A DNA stretch of 64,000 bases, taken from an uncultured Oscillospiraceae bacterium (GTDB taxonomy: Bacteria > Bacillota > Clostridia > Oscillospirales > Ruminococcaceae). The stretch is taken from NCBI GenBank assembly GCA_910579175.1, contig CAJTTB010000001.1, positions 140,722 through 204,721 of the forward strand. Reading direction: 5' to 3'. Positions 36,262 through 45,158 of the stretch are shown here, piece after piece (within the stretch, counting starts at the first letter, position 1; each line of letters starts with the position of its first letter). Below the pieces are notes generated by a model. The model searched no databases and was not told the origin of the DNA. It saw nothing but the letters and a program-made list of their open reading frames with translations. Position numbers and translations under genes: made by a program.

Positions 36262-37317
36262 ATGAAACATTATACAGCTTTTTTATTATCCGCACTATTG
36301 TTGTTGGGATTATCATCCTGTGAAACCATTGGGCAAGAAGGTATGACGTTGGAAGTAACCTCTAGGGAAATGGCTTCTAATAAATCGCCTTCTACCAAAA
36401 ACGAGGATTTCTCCAAAGAGGAAACTTCTAGTCAACAACAGTCTGTAAAAACTTCATCACAAGAACCCACTAAAAATACAGCAAACCATATTTCCAGTCA
36501 TACAACTTCTGAAAAAACGACTTCTTCTGAAGAAAGTTCCAAACAAAATACCTCTGAAAAAGAAAGTTCCAGTCAATCAGAGTCCAGCAAGGCAAATACT
36601 TCTGAAGATAGTGCTTCTAAAAATAATCAAAATAACAGTTCTTCCAAGAGCGCTGCTTCCAGCGAAAGTGATAAAGAAAGTTCCAGTTCACCAGAAAGCA
36701 AATCAATAGAGGCTTCCTCGCAATCTCAAGCGGAAACGGATGGCATTTACACCGATGCAGATATCTCTATTTTTTATCCGATCTTATCTGGAAACAACTC
36801 TATCAATCGCTTAATCCGTCAAGAGGCAATTTCTGGATTGGGACGAATTTATCCCAATACAGATGGAAATTTAAGTGGCAAAATCAACTATACCATCTCG
36901 ACACAGACCAAAAATTTACTCAGTATCTCTTATCAAGGGGATATTATGGCAGCGGGTGCGGCTTATCCAAGCTCTGTCAATTATACCACCAATATTGATC
37001 TTAGAACTGGTAAAAAAATAGTTTTGGCAGATGTGATTCAAATCAATGATGAGTTTGTACAGATGTTAATGGACCATGCAAAACAAACAATGGGAAAAGA
37101 ATTGGTACAATATTTAGAAGAACAAATTGGTATACAGGGGCTGAAAACTCGACTGCTATCAACAGATCAGGGAAGCAACAATTATTCTCTTTATACCGAT
37201 GGGCTTTTGACCATTCTGTTAGAAGCTCCTCATGCGGTGGGGGATTATATTCCAATCGCCTATCTAGAACCAGAAGTTTGGAATCCCTATGCAAAAGATC
37301 AAGTATTATTTGAATAG
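36262..37317 (+). CDS. Lipoprotein with Ser-rich linker and DUF4163/DUF3298 (RsiV-like) domain
   Basis: The lipobox LSSC places the acylated Cys at C20. A Ser/Thr/Glu/Lys-rich linker of about 120 residues follows (for example EKESSSQSESSKANTSEDSA). The C-terminal domain from about 160 contains FYPILSGNNSINRLI, ISYQGDIMAAGAAYPSS and TGKKIVLADVIQINDEF, matching the extracellular DUF4163-DUF3298 pair of RsiV and PdaC-like proteins. It is an exported, surface-anchored protein that may bind or sense cell-wall material. It lies at the end of the synthetase-thioesterase operon with a strong terminator behind it. Confidence 0.82.
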   Translation: MKHYTAFLLSALLLLGLSSCETIGQEGMTLEVTSREMASNKSPSTKNEDFSKEETSSQQQSVKTSSQEPTKNTANHISSHTTSEKTTSSEESSKQNTSEKESSSQSESSKANTSEDSASKNNQNNSSSKSAASSESDKESSSSPESKSIEASSQSQAETDGIYTDADISIFYPILSGNNSINRLIRQEAISGLGRIYPNTDGNLSGKINYTISTQTKNLLSISYQGDIMAAGAAYPSSVNYTTNIDLRTGKKIVLADVIQINDEFVQMLMDHAKQTMGKELVQYLEEQIGIQGLKTRLLSTDQGSNNYSLYTDGLLTILLEAPHAVGDYIPIAYLEPEVWNPYAKDQVLFE

Positions 37318-37323
37318 CAAAAG

Positions 37324-37349
37324 AGCTGTAATCTTTTTAGATTACAGCT
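37324..37349 (+). terminator. Intrinsic terminator of the lipoprotein operon
   Basis: AGCTGTAATCT and AGATTACAGCT form 11 pairs with a four-base loop, then TTTTTT follows. Confidence 0.9.
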
Positions 37350-37656
37350 TTTTTATATATTTTTCTTTTTTTCTGTTATTTTCTATTTTTATAAAAAAAT
37401 ATCATAAAAAAGAAAATAAAAACCATATAAATTATAGAATATATTTTGGATATCTCAATATAAATTGACAATGTCTGAAGTATATGGCAGTATTAAATTA
37501 TACCATAATAATTGATAAGTATCAGAAGTAAAAGTAGTATTGTTAAAAAAATATCATCTAAAAGAACAATCTCAAAAGACTGGGATTTTTAACCAATACC
37601 ATATCAAAAGTTTTACAATAAATATAGTAGCCAATCATAATAAAAGGAAGGATCTT

Positions 37657-38016
37657 ATGAAACAAACCATTCTGAAAAAATTGTCCATTATTGCTGTGTC
37701 TGGGGCTTTGACCTTAAGTATGAGCAGTTTTATATTTGCTTCACCTGCAACACAGTTATCTAAGAGTGCCTTTTGTCATAGAAGCGTATGTTCAACCAAT
37801 GTTGGGTATTGTATCTCCGGAACTGTAAGACACCATAGATATGTTCAAAATAATGTTGTTGAAAATAATGTTGCACCAAGCAATGTTGCTCAAAACAATG
37901 TCATAGAAACTGCACCTGTACAAAATACAGTTGTATGCCCTAATTATGAACAGAATTCTGGACATCATTCCTATGGAGGACATCATTCTGGATGGGGTGG
38001 ACATCACCATCGTTAA
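37657..38016 (+). CDS. Small exported His-rich protein with NNV repeats
   Basis: The start is ATG 37657, with AAAAGGAAGG six bases upstream; the frame before it is open by chance. The 119-residue protein has an N-terminal export signal (to about residue 29, IIAVSGALTLSMSSFIFA), a middle with repeated N-x-V-x-x-N blocks, and a C-terminal His/Gly segment such as HHSYGGHHSGWGGHHHR. The His cluster could bind metal. It shares its signal peptide with the next gene and its leader sequence too, so the two are paralogues. No family was recognised. Confidence 0.68.
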   Translation: MKQTILKKLSIIAVSGALTLSMSSFIFASPATQLSKSAFCHRSVCSTNVGYCISGTVRHHRYVQNNVVENNVAPSNVAQNNVIETAPVQNTVVCPNYEQNSGHHSYGGHHSGWGGHHHR

Positions 38017-38182
38017 ACCATAAGGCGACAACCATTTCATTTGGAATCAGAGCACGAAATTAGAAATATAACAGATCATATCAATAGCAAACTGTAAATC
38101 ACCCAATGTTTTTCAATAGGTAGTTTGCAGTATATTGAAAGTATATTATAACCATGATAATAGCTACTATATTTATTTCATA

Positions 38183-38217
38183 AAAACGGTTTCACTGTAT
38201 CACAGTGAAACCGTTTT
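38183..38217 (+). terminator. Intrinsic terminator after the His-rich small protein
   Basis: AAAACGGTTTCACTG and CAGTGAAACCGTTTT form a 15-pair hairpin with the loop TATCA. An almost identical hairpin occurs at 38907-38941. Confidence 0.85.
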
Positions 38218-38392
38218 ATAAAGTTTTCACAAATATTTTGATTTCTATAAACAAAAGATTATGAAAAATAATCACCATTCAAACAAAATCTTAATTTATA
38301 CAGTTTGTAAAATTCATTCCATATTATACTAATAATATATAAAATAAAACTTATATCAAATTTAATTGATATAAAAAAATTGTATAAAAATG

Positions 38393-38421
38393 TTGACAAA
38401 AATAAAAAATAAATATATAAT
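38393..38421 (+). promoter_or_regulatory. Sigma-A promoter of the Cys-rich small protein gene
   Basis: Perfect TTGACA, 17-base spacer and TATAAT, about 60 bases before the start codon. Confidence 0.88.
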
Positions 38422-38480
38422 ATTGTTAATATCAAATTTATAATAAATATAGTGGTTAATATTATCAAAGGAGAATTATT

Positions 38481-38795
38481 ATGAAAAACAATTTTTTAAA
38501 AAAATTATCAGTAATAGCAACATCCATAGGTTTAACTTTATGTATGAGTAGTTCCATCTTAGCATTGCCTGAGGCAAGAGCGTCTCGCTGTACTTATTGT
38601 AATACAGGAATTTTACATACTGTACTAGTATCAGCAACTCCTTGGCGTGAACAATCACGACATATGTGTGCACATTGCCCTGGAGGAATGGATGCTGTAT
38701 ATGGTAGAACAGCAACATATAGAACATATTGCACTTATTGTTCTAATAAGTATGAGTTTACAAAAAACGAAACAAAACTTGAATGTTTAGGATAA
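38481..38795 (+). CDS. Small exported Cys-rich (zinc-ribbon-like) protein
   Basis: The 104-residue protein has an export signal (IATSIGLTLCMSSSILAL) followed by three CxxC pairs: CTYC near residue 37, CAHC near residue 63 and CTYC near residue 84. Its mature sequence could form a small metal-binding knob. It is a paralogue of the His-rich protein before it, with the same leader (TTATAATAAATATAG) and similar signal, yet a different C-terminal metal-binding style. A strong promoter lies upstream and the terminator hairpin at 38907 lies downstream. Confidence 0.7.
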   Translation: MKNNFLKKLSVIATSIGLTLCMSSSILALPEARASRCTYCNTGILHTVLVSATPWREQSRHMCAHCPGGMDAVYGRTATYRTYCTYCSNKYEFTKNETKLECLG

Positions 38796-38906
38796 CATTA
38801 ACTGAAAGTCTATTCTATGATTAAGTAATATAAATTATCATATTGATTGAAAAACATTGGTATCAAAAATTCATCTATATAAAAAAATTAACCGCTATAT
38901 GAAATA

Positions 38907-38941
38907 AAAACGGTTTCACTGGATAGCAGTGAAACCGTTTT
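38907..38941 (+). terminator. Terminator/attenuator directly before the triplicated binding-protein operon
   Basis: AAAACGGTTTCACTG and CAGTGAAACCGTTTT form a hairpin with loop GATAG, ending 21 bases before the first binding-protein ATG and just before its AAAGGAGG. With little room for a promoter it may regulate the operon by readthrough. Only the right arm remains before copies 2 and 3. Confidence 0.75.
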
Positions 38942-38962
38942 CTAATAAAGGAGGAACATATC

Positions 38963-40264
38963 ATGAAAAAAAAGAAGTTAATTGCTTGTATATTACTATT
39001 ATCTATCTTTAGCATTTTTATAACAAGTTGTTCAGAACAACCCAAACCACCAACAGAAAAAACAATATTGAAAGTCTGTATTGAAAGCTCTCAACTTGAT
39101 GATTTAAAACCAGTATTTAGTTATTATCATCAGCTCTATCAAGATGTAGTAGTACAACCAATCTTGTTGCCTGCTGGAAAAGAACAACGAGAAACAGAAT
39201 TAAAAAAAATACAGACACAGATTATGGCGGGAACATTCGCAGATTTATATCTATTATCTACTAATAATCCATTTTATCAAGAAAACTTAGAACCATTGTT
39301 TCCCAATCTCAATAAAATGATGTATAGTGGAATTTTTTGCGACTTAAATGAGTTTTTAAAAAAAGATAAAGAATTTAACCGACAAGACTTTTTACAACCC
39401 ATTTTAGATGCTGGTAAAGCAAATGGTAAACAAATGATTTTTCCTCTACAATACAGACAGAATATATTCGCAGTCAAAGATTCAAATTTGGCGGAGATAT
39501 GGGATACAGCACGTCTTCCCCAATTATTAGAACTATTTCAACAAGAGCCCTATTTAAAAGAGCAATCTTTGATTTATTTTTATTTTTTTCACGATTTTGC
39601 TTCTTTACTGCCAGAATTAATTTCCTATGAACAAGAAAAAGTATTGATTACCAAAGAAGACCTTGAAGAACAATACCGAATGTTATTGGACTTTATACAA
39701 ATTGAAAATTTACCTTCTGCACAGTTTGAAAGTCAATTGTTAAAATCTCTTGATGATTCCTATTCAGCAATTGATTATTTAACAACAGGAGATAATTCAG
39801 CTTTTGTATTACGCCCCCTTCCTACTATTGACAGTCCATCTGCTGCATATATTACTACCTATGGCGCGATTTCCGCACAGAGTAAATATAAACAGGAAGC
39901 CTATCAGTTACTACGAATATTTTTTGGGGAAGAAGCTCAAGGAAGTGAATCTACATCCGCCGTAAAAAATTTTCGTTTAATTACAACTTTTTTTATAGAT
40001 TGGTCAGTTAGAACTGATATTTCCGAACAATATAAAAGTATTCAATATGATGATAGAACAGGAATGCCAGATGTTTTAAATAAAGTCCAGTCAGTGTTAT
40101 CAGAAGAAAGCAAAGTATCATTTTTTAGCAATCTAGATGCTGCATTTAATGAAATTATAGAAAATAGATATAACCAGCTGTTCACAACATTTCCAAGCGA
40201 TGAAGAAATACAGCAAGATGTAGATAAGATGATGCGCTTACTCGAACAAGCAGCAATGGAGTAA
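38963..40264 (+). CDS. Sugar ABC transporter solute-binding lipoprotein, copy 1
   Basis: The 433-residue lipoprotein has the lipobox ITSC with the acylated Cys at C23, followed by a family-1 solute-binding domain: the TQIMAGTFADLYLLS segment and a C-terminal helix NKVQSVLSEESKVSFFSNLD. It begins a tandem array of three homologues. It is almost identical to copy 2 over its first 150 and last 130 residues, with a divergent middle. A substrate-binding role for a carbohydrate is inferred from the family and the permeases downstream. AAAGGAGG precedes the start. Confidence 0.88.
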   Translation: MKKKKLIACILLLSIFSIFITSCSEQPKPPTEKTILKVCIESSQLDDLKPVFSYYHQLYQDVVVQPILLPAGKEQRETELKKIQTQIMAGTFADLYLLSTNNPFYQENLEPLFPNLNKMMYSGIFCDLNEFLKKDKEFNRQDFLQPILDAGKANGKQMIFPLQYRQNIFAVKDSNLAEIWDTARLPQLLELFQQEPYLKEQSLIYFYFFHDFASLLPELISYEQEKVLITKEDLEEQYRMLLDFIQIENLPSAQFESQLLKSLDDSYSAIDYLTTGDNSAFVLRPLPTIDSPSAAYITTYGAISAQSKYKQEAYQLLRIFFGEEAQGSESTSAVKNFRLITTFFIDWSVRTDISEQYKSIQYDDRTGMPDVLNKVQSVLSEESKVSFFSNLDAAFNEIIENRYNQLFTTFPSDEEIQQDVDKMMRLLEQAAME

Positions 40265-40354
40265 AGGTCAAGGATACAAATGAAAAAAATAGAACTTTTT
40301 TAGCAATATCTATTATGACAGTGAAACCGTTTTCTAATAAAGGAGGAACGTATC

Positions 40355-41656
40355 ATGAAAAAAAAGAAGTTAATCGCTTGTATATTGCTACTATCTATCT
40401 TTAGCATTTTTATAACAAGTTGTTCAGAACAACCCAAACAACCAACAGAAAAAACAGTATTGAAAGTTTGTATTGAAAGTTCTCAACTTAACGATTTAAA
40501 ATCAATATTTAATTATTATCATCAACTTTACCAAGATGTAATAGTACAACCAATCTTGTTGCCTGCTGGAAAAGAACAACGAGAAACAGAAATCAAAAAA
40601 ATACAGACACAGATTATGGCGGGAACATTCGCAGATTTATATCTATTATCTACCAATAATCCATTTTATCAAGAAAATTTAGAACCATTGTTTCCCAACC
40701 TAAATAAAATGATGTATAGTGGAATTTTTTGCGACTTAAATGAGTTTCTAAAAAAAGATAAAGAATTTAACCGACAAGATTTTTTACAACCCATTTTAAA
40801 TGCTGGCAAGGCAAATGGTAAACAAGTAATTTTTCCTTTACAATATAGACAAAATATACTTGCAATTGAACATTCAAATTTAACAGAAATACAGAATACA
40901 GTATATCTTTCTGATTTATTAGAATTATTTCAACAAAATTCCTATTCAGGAAGTCAACTTATCATGCAATCTTATTTTTCTAATGAGTTTGCTTCTTTAC
41001 TGCCAGAATTAATTTCCTATGAACAAGAAAAGGTATTGATTACAAAAGAAGAACTAGAAAAACAATATCGAACATTATTGAGTTTTATACAGCTTGAAAA
41101 CTTACCTTCTATACATACTGAAAGTAAGTTGCTAAAATCTTTCAACGATTGCCATAATACAATTAATTATTTAACAACAGAAAATAATCCAGATTTTGTA
41201 TTGCGCCCCCTTCCTACTGCTGATAGCCCGTCTGCCGCATATATTACTATTTATGGTGCAATTTCTGCCCAGAGTAAATATAAACAGGAAGCCTATCAGT
41301 TACTACGAATATTTTTTGGGGAAGAAGCTCAAGGAAGTGAATCTACATCCGCCGTAAAAAATTTTCGTTTAATTACAACTTTTTTTATAGATTGGTCAGT
41401 TAGAACTGATATTTCCGAACAATATAAAAGTATTCAATATGATGATAGAACAGGAATGCCAGATGTTTTAAATAAAGTCCAGTCAGTGTTATCAGAAGAA
41501 AGCAAAGTATCATTTTTTAGCAATCTAGATGCTGCATTTAATGAAATTATAGAAAATAGATATAACCAGCTGTTCACAACATTTCCAAGCGATGAAGAAA
41601 TACAGCAAGATGTAGATAAGATGATGCGCTTACTCGAACAAGCAGCAATGGAGTAA
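40355..41656 (+). CDS. Sugar ABC transporter solute-binding lipoprotein, copy 2
   Basis: This 433-residue lipoprotein has the same signal and lipobox as copy 1. The last 130 residues and the following spacer are identical to copy 1, while the part from about 150 to 270 differs in many positions (for instance NILAIEHSNLTEIQNTVYLS). This mosaic suggests gene conversion or recombination between copies rather than simple duplication. It may bind a different sugar from copy 1, since the divergent middle covers part of the ligand cleft in this family. The ribosome site is intact. Confidence 0.88.
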   Translation: MKKKKLIACILLLSIFSIFITSCSEQPKQPTEKTVLKVCIESSQLNDLKSIFNYYHQLYQDVIVQPILLPAGKEQRETEIKKIQTQIMAGTFADLYLLSTNNPFYQENLEPLFPNLNKMMYSGIFCDLNEFLKKDKEFNRQDFLQPILNAGKANGKQVIFPLQYRQNILAIEHSNLTEIQNTVYLSDLLELFQQNSYSGSQLIMQSYFSNEFASLLPELISYEQEKVLITKEELEKQYRTLLSFIQLENLPSIHTESKLLKSFNDCHNTINYLTTENNPDFVLRPLPTADSPSAAYITIYGAISAQSKYKQEAYQLLRIFFGEEAQGSESTSAVKNFRLITTFFIDWSVRTDISEQYKSIQYDDRTGMPDVLNKVQSVLSEESKVSFFSNLDAAFNEIIENRYNQLFTTFPSDEEIQQDVDKMMRLLEQAAME

Positions 41657-41746
41657 AGGTCAAGGATACAAATGAAAAAAATAGAACTTTTTTAGCAATA
41701 TCTATTATGACAGTGAAACCGTTTTCTAATAAAGGAGGAACGTATC

Positions 41747-43042
41747 ATGAAAAAAAAGAAGTTAATCGCTTGTATATTGCTACTATCTATCTTTAGCATT
41801 TTTATAACAAGTTGTTCAGAACAACCCAAACAACCAACAGAAAAAACAGTATTGAAAGTCTGTATTGAAAGTTCTCAACTTGATGAGTTAAAACCAGTAT
41901 TTAACTATTATCATGATCTCTATCCAGATGTAGTAGTACAACCAATTTTGTTACCTGCTAAAAAAGAACAACGAGAAACAGAACTAAAAAAAATACAGAC
42001 ACAAATTATGGCAGGAACATTTGCAGATCTATATTTGTTATCCACTGGCAAGCCGTTTAATGCAGAGAAACCAGAACAATTATTTCCTAATCCAAATAAA
42101 ATGATGTATAGTGGAGTTTTTTGCGATTTGAATGAATTTTTAGAACAAGATAAGGATTTTCAACAACAAGACTTTTTACAGCCCATTTTAGATGCTGGCA
42201 AGGCAAATGGTAAGCAGATGATTTTTCCTTTACAATACACACAGAATATACTGGTAGTCAAAGATCCAAGTTTAGCAGAGGCATGGAATATGGAAACTCT
42301 CGCCCAATTGCTAACAGTACTTCAACAAAAGCCTTATTCAAATATTCATCACTATTTTGCTTTTAATCTCACTTCTCTGCTGCCGGAATTAATTTCCTAT
42401 GAACAAGAAAAGGTATTGATTACTAGAGAAGAACTCGAAGAACATTATCGAATGTTGTTGAATTTTATACAACTTGAAGGTTTAACTTCTACACAGACCG
42501 AAAATAAGCCACTAGAATCTTTTGATACTTTTCCTAATACTGTTTATTTTTTAACAGAGGAAAATAATTCAGACATGGCATTGCGCTCCATTCCTACCAT
42601 GAATGGTCCATCTTCTGCATATATTACCATTTATGGCGCTATCTCTGCCCAAAGTGAATATAAACAGGAAGCCTATCAACTGTTAAAGATATTCTTTGGT
42701 AAAATCGCTCAAGCAAATGACTCTGTAAAATTGACCGAGGAAAAAAATTTTCAGTCTTTTTCAATCTTTTTTTCAGATTATCCAGTTAGGACTGATATTT
42801 CCGAACAATATAAAAGTACTCAATTCAATGATAGAACAGGTGTACCAGATGTTGTAAACCAAGTTCAGTCATTGTTATCAGAAGAAAGTAAAGTGTCATT
42901 TTTTAGCAATTTAGATATCGCACTTAATCAAATTGCAGAAAATAGATACTTTCAAATGCTAAGGAATTTTCCAAGCGATGAAGAGATACAACAAGATGTA
43001 GATAAGATGATGCGCTTGCTGGAACAAGCAGCAATGGAGTAA
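41747..43042 (+). CDS. Sugar ABC transporter solute-binding lipoprotein, copy 3
   Basis: The 431-residue copy next to the permease is the most divergent. It shares the N-terminal 35 residues and signal with the other two but differs through the middle and has KIAQANDSVKLTEEKNFQSF where copies 1 and 2 have a shared sequence. It is probably the ancestral partner of the downstream permeases, because its 3' end leads directly into the permease start without the relic spacer. The lipobox ITSC is kept. Confidence 0.88.
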   Translation: MKKKKLIACILLLSIFSIFITSCSEQPKQPTEKTVLKVCIESSQLDELKPVFNYYHDLYPDVVVQPILLPAKKEQRETELKKIQTQIMAGTFADLYLLSTGKPFNAEKPEQLFPNPNKMMYSGVFCDLNEFLEQDKDFQQQDFLQPILDAGKANGKQMIFPLQYTQNILVVKDPSLAEAWNMETLAQLLTVLQQKPYSNIHHYFAFNLTSLLPELISYEQEKVLITREELEEHYRMLLNFIQLEGLTSTQTENKPLESFDTFPNTVYFLTEENNSDMALRSIPTMNGPSSAYITIYGAISAQSEYKQEAYQLLKIFFGKIAQANDSVKLTEEKNFQSFSIFFSDYPVRTDISEQYKSTQFNDRTGVPDVVNQVQSLLSEESKVSFFSNLDIALNQIAENRYFQMLRNFPSDEEIQQDVDKMMRLLEQAAME

Positions 43043-43057
43043 AGGTTAGGGATACAG

Positions 43058-43918
43058 ATGGAAAAAAGAAAACAAAAAATAGGACTTTTTTTGGCACTGC
43101 CCATTTTATTGGGGACCTTAGTATTTTATATGGTTCCGTTATTAATCACCATTTGGTATTCCTTTACCTTTGGTGCAGGTGGAACCAATTTCGTAGGTTT
43201 TGCAAATTATCAACGCGTTTGGGCAAACCAGCGCTTTCAACTTGCGCTAATCAATACAATTAAATTTTTAGGCATTGGAGTGCCCTCAATACTAATATTA
43301 TCCTTGGGGTTGGCATTGGTATTAAATCGAACATTTCTGGGAAATAGCTTTTTTAAGTTGTCGTTTTTATTTCCCATGATGGTGCCAATTTCCTCAATCG
43401 TTATGACAGTACAGTTTCTTTTTCAAGACTTTGGAATCTGTAACCAGCTTTTACAAGCAATGGGTTTACCCACCCAACGTTGGCTCAATTCTTCCTGGGC
43501 ATTTATGTTGTTGTTGCTGCTTTATATCTGGAAAAATGCCGGTTACAACATTATTTTACTGCTGTCTGGATTAAAGATGATACCCGAAGATTATTACCAC
43601 CACGCGGATTTAGAAGGGGCAAATCGCTGGCAAAAGCTACATTATATTACACTGCCAATGTTGACCCCATACTTATTTTTTGCACTGGTGATCTCTGTAT
43701 TAAACTCCTTTAAATCCTTTCGAGAAGCATTTTTACTTTCAGGAAATTCGCCACATGACAGTATTTACCTACTACAGTATTTCATCAATAACAACTTTGA
43801 AAATTTAAATTACCCCCGGTTATCGGTTGCTTCAGTTATCTTCTTTAGCGCCATTTTGATTGCGGTATTACTGCTATTTATATTACAACAAAGAAAACGA
43901 GATGATATTTATGTTTAA
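43058..43918 (+). CDS. MalF-type sugar ABC transporter permease
   Basis: The 286-residue protein has six membrane segments and the EAA loop MIPEDYYHHADLEGANRWQK near residue 180. The opening KIGLFLALPILLGTLVFYMV is typical of MalF/UgpA-type permeases. It starts 15 bases after the third binding-protein stop and overlaps the next permease by eight bases. Together with the binding proteins it forms a carbohydrate importer that needs a shared ATPase encoded elsewhere. Confidence 0.92.
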   Translation: MEKRKQKIGLFLALPILLGTLVFYMVPLLITIWYSFTFGAGGTNFVGFANYQRVWANQRFQLALINTIKFLGIGVPSILILSLGLALVLNRTFLGNSFFKLSFLFPMMVPISSIVMTVQFLFQDFGICNQLLQAMGLPTQRWLNSSWAFMLLLLLYIWKNAGYNIILLLSGLKMIPEDYYHHADLEGANRWQKLHYITLPMLTPYLFFALVISVLNSFKSFREAFLLSGNSPHDSIYLLQYFINNNFENLNYPRLSVASVIFFSAILIAVLLLFILQQRKRDDIYV

Positions 43919-44765
43919 ACAGAAAAAACGGACAATTGTTGTCATTCGATTCCTGTGTTTGAGTTTGTTGGCGCTTATTGTTTTATTTCCCGTTTTATAT
44001 ACCATTTTATATTCATTTTCTTCGCCAGAGGAGGTCAAAAATCAATATCTGTTGTTAAAATCCTCTTATGTACAAAGAAGTTTTTCCCTATTTCCCAAGC
44101 AATTTTCATTGCAGTCTTATTATGAAGTGTTTTTGGCAACCCCCAATTACCTAATTAAATTCTGGATCAGTTTGTGTTTGTGTAGCGCGATTGTTGTCGG
44201 GCAGTTGCTGATCAGTTGTTTGGGCGGATTTGCCTTCGCAAAATATACCTTTTTCGGAAAACGGGTTTATTTTTTTCTACTGCTTATCCTGATGTTGATG
44301 CCAATTCAAGTGACATTGCTCCCCAATTATATTGTACTGGATAAGCTACATTTATTGGGAAGTTGGTGGGCGCTGTGTATCCCCAGTATTTTCTCACCGT
44401 TTGGAGCCTTTTTTATGACCTTGATTTTTCAAGGAATTCCCAATGAAATTGTCGAATCGGCTGAATTAGATGGCGCCTCTACCTTACAAATTCTCTTTGG
44501 CATTTTAGTACCTACTGCCAAAACAGGAATGATTAGTTTAGCGATTTTAACCTTTATTGACAGTTGGAATATGGTAGAACAGCCTATGGTATTTTTAGAG
44601 GCAATTTATCAGTATCCGTTGTCGGTATTTTTAGCAAGTGTATTGGAACAGAATGCAGCCTTACAGTTTGTCTGTGGAATATTGGGACTGATTCCTGTGA
44701 CGTTACTGTTTGGCTTTTTCCGTGACGAATTGATAGAAGGGATTTCTATTTCTGGAATGAAATAA
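43911..44765 (+). CDS. MalG-type sugar ABC transporter permease
   Basis: ATG 43911 overlaps the previous stop; ATG 43902 is also possible. The 284-residue protein has six membrane segments and the EAA loop NEIVESAELDGASTLQILFG. Its tail DELIEGISISGMK is the MalG-type ending. It pairs with the MalF-type permease. The gene after it begins nine bases past its stop, so the operon continues into two membrane proteins not usual for sugar uptake. Confidence 0.92.
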   Translation: MFKQKKRTIVVIRFLCLSLLALIVLFPVLYTILYSFSSPEEVKNQYLLLKSSYVQRSFSLFPKQFSLQSYYEVFLATPNYLIKFWISLCLCSAIVVGQLLISCLGGFAFAKYTFFGKRVYFFLLLILMLMPIQVTLLPNYIVLDKLHLLGSWWALCIPSIFSPFGAFFMTLIFQGIPNEIVESAELDGASTLQILFGILVPTAKTGMISLAILTFIDSWNMVEQPMVFLEAIYQYPLSVFLASVLEQNAALQFVCGILGLIPVTLLFGFFRDELIEGISISGMK

Positions 44766-44774
44766 GGTGATGAT

Positions 44775-45158
44775 ATGACAAATTTAAAGATACGAATGAT
44801 ACAAGTGGGGATTATCGTGATGTTTACCCTGATTATCTGTACAATCGTTTCGATTCGGATAGAGATTTGGATGCTCCCCCAAGTAAAATTAACCAAACCA
44901 AATACAGATGAATTATTAAATGTATCCGTTCCATCTGCCTGTATTGTCAAAGATGAATTTGAGCAATCTTATATCTTTGTTGTCAAAAAAGAAGAAGGCG
45001 TTTGGGGTCAAGAGTTGCGTGTTTATCAAAAACAGATTAGCATTTTATCAGAAGAAAATCAGATGGCTGTTATTAATGGAACCAGCAGTGATTCGTTGGT
45101 TTGGTATTCCAATAAAGCGTTGGAAGACGGTCAGCGAGTAAAGGAGTTGACTTCATGA
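44775..45158 (+). CDS. Membrane-anchored protein with HlyD-like C-terminus
   Basis: The 127-residue protein has one N-terminal helix (about 8-30) and a small extracellular domain ending SLVWYSNKALEDGQRVKELT, reminiscent of the terminal beta strands of membrane-fusion (HlyD/RND adaptor) proteins such as LVxxxxxLxDGxxVK. It is much shorter than a true adaptor. It overlaps the next gene by four bases, so the two are translationally coupled. Function unknown. Confidence 0.6.
   Translation: MTNLKIRMIQVGIIVMFTLIICTIVSIRIEIWMLPQVKLTKPNTDELLNVSVPSACIVKDEFEQSYIFVVKKEEGVWGQELRVYQKQISILSEENQMAVINGTSSDSLVWYSNKALEDGQRVKELTS

Larger units (their letters stand above)
38927..43077 (+). repeat. Three tandem units (1,392-bp period) of the binding-protein gene
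   Basis: Units start at 38927, 40319 and 41711, each with the right half of the terminator hairpin, then the ribosome site and a gene. Identity is complete between 39878-40467 and 41270-41859 (590 bases) as read by eye. The spacer after copies 1 and 2 resembles the start of the permease gene at 43058, which marks the duplication boundary. Confidence 0.85.
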
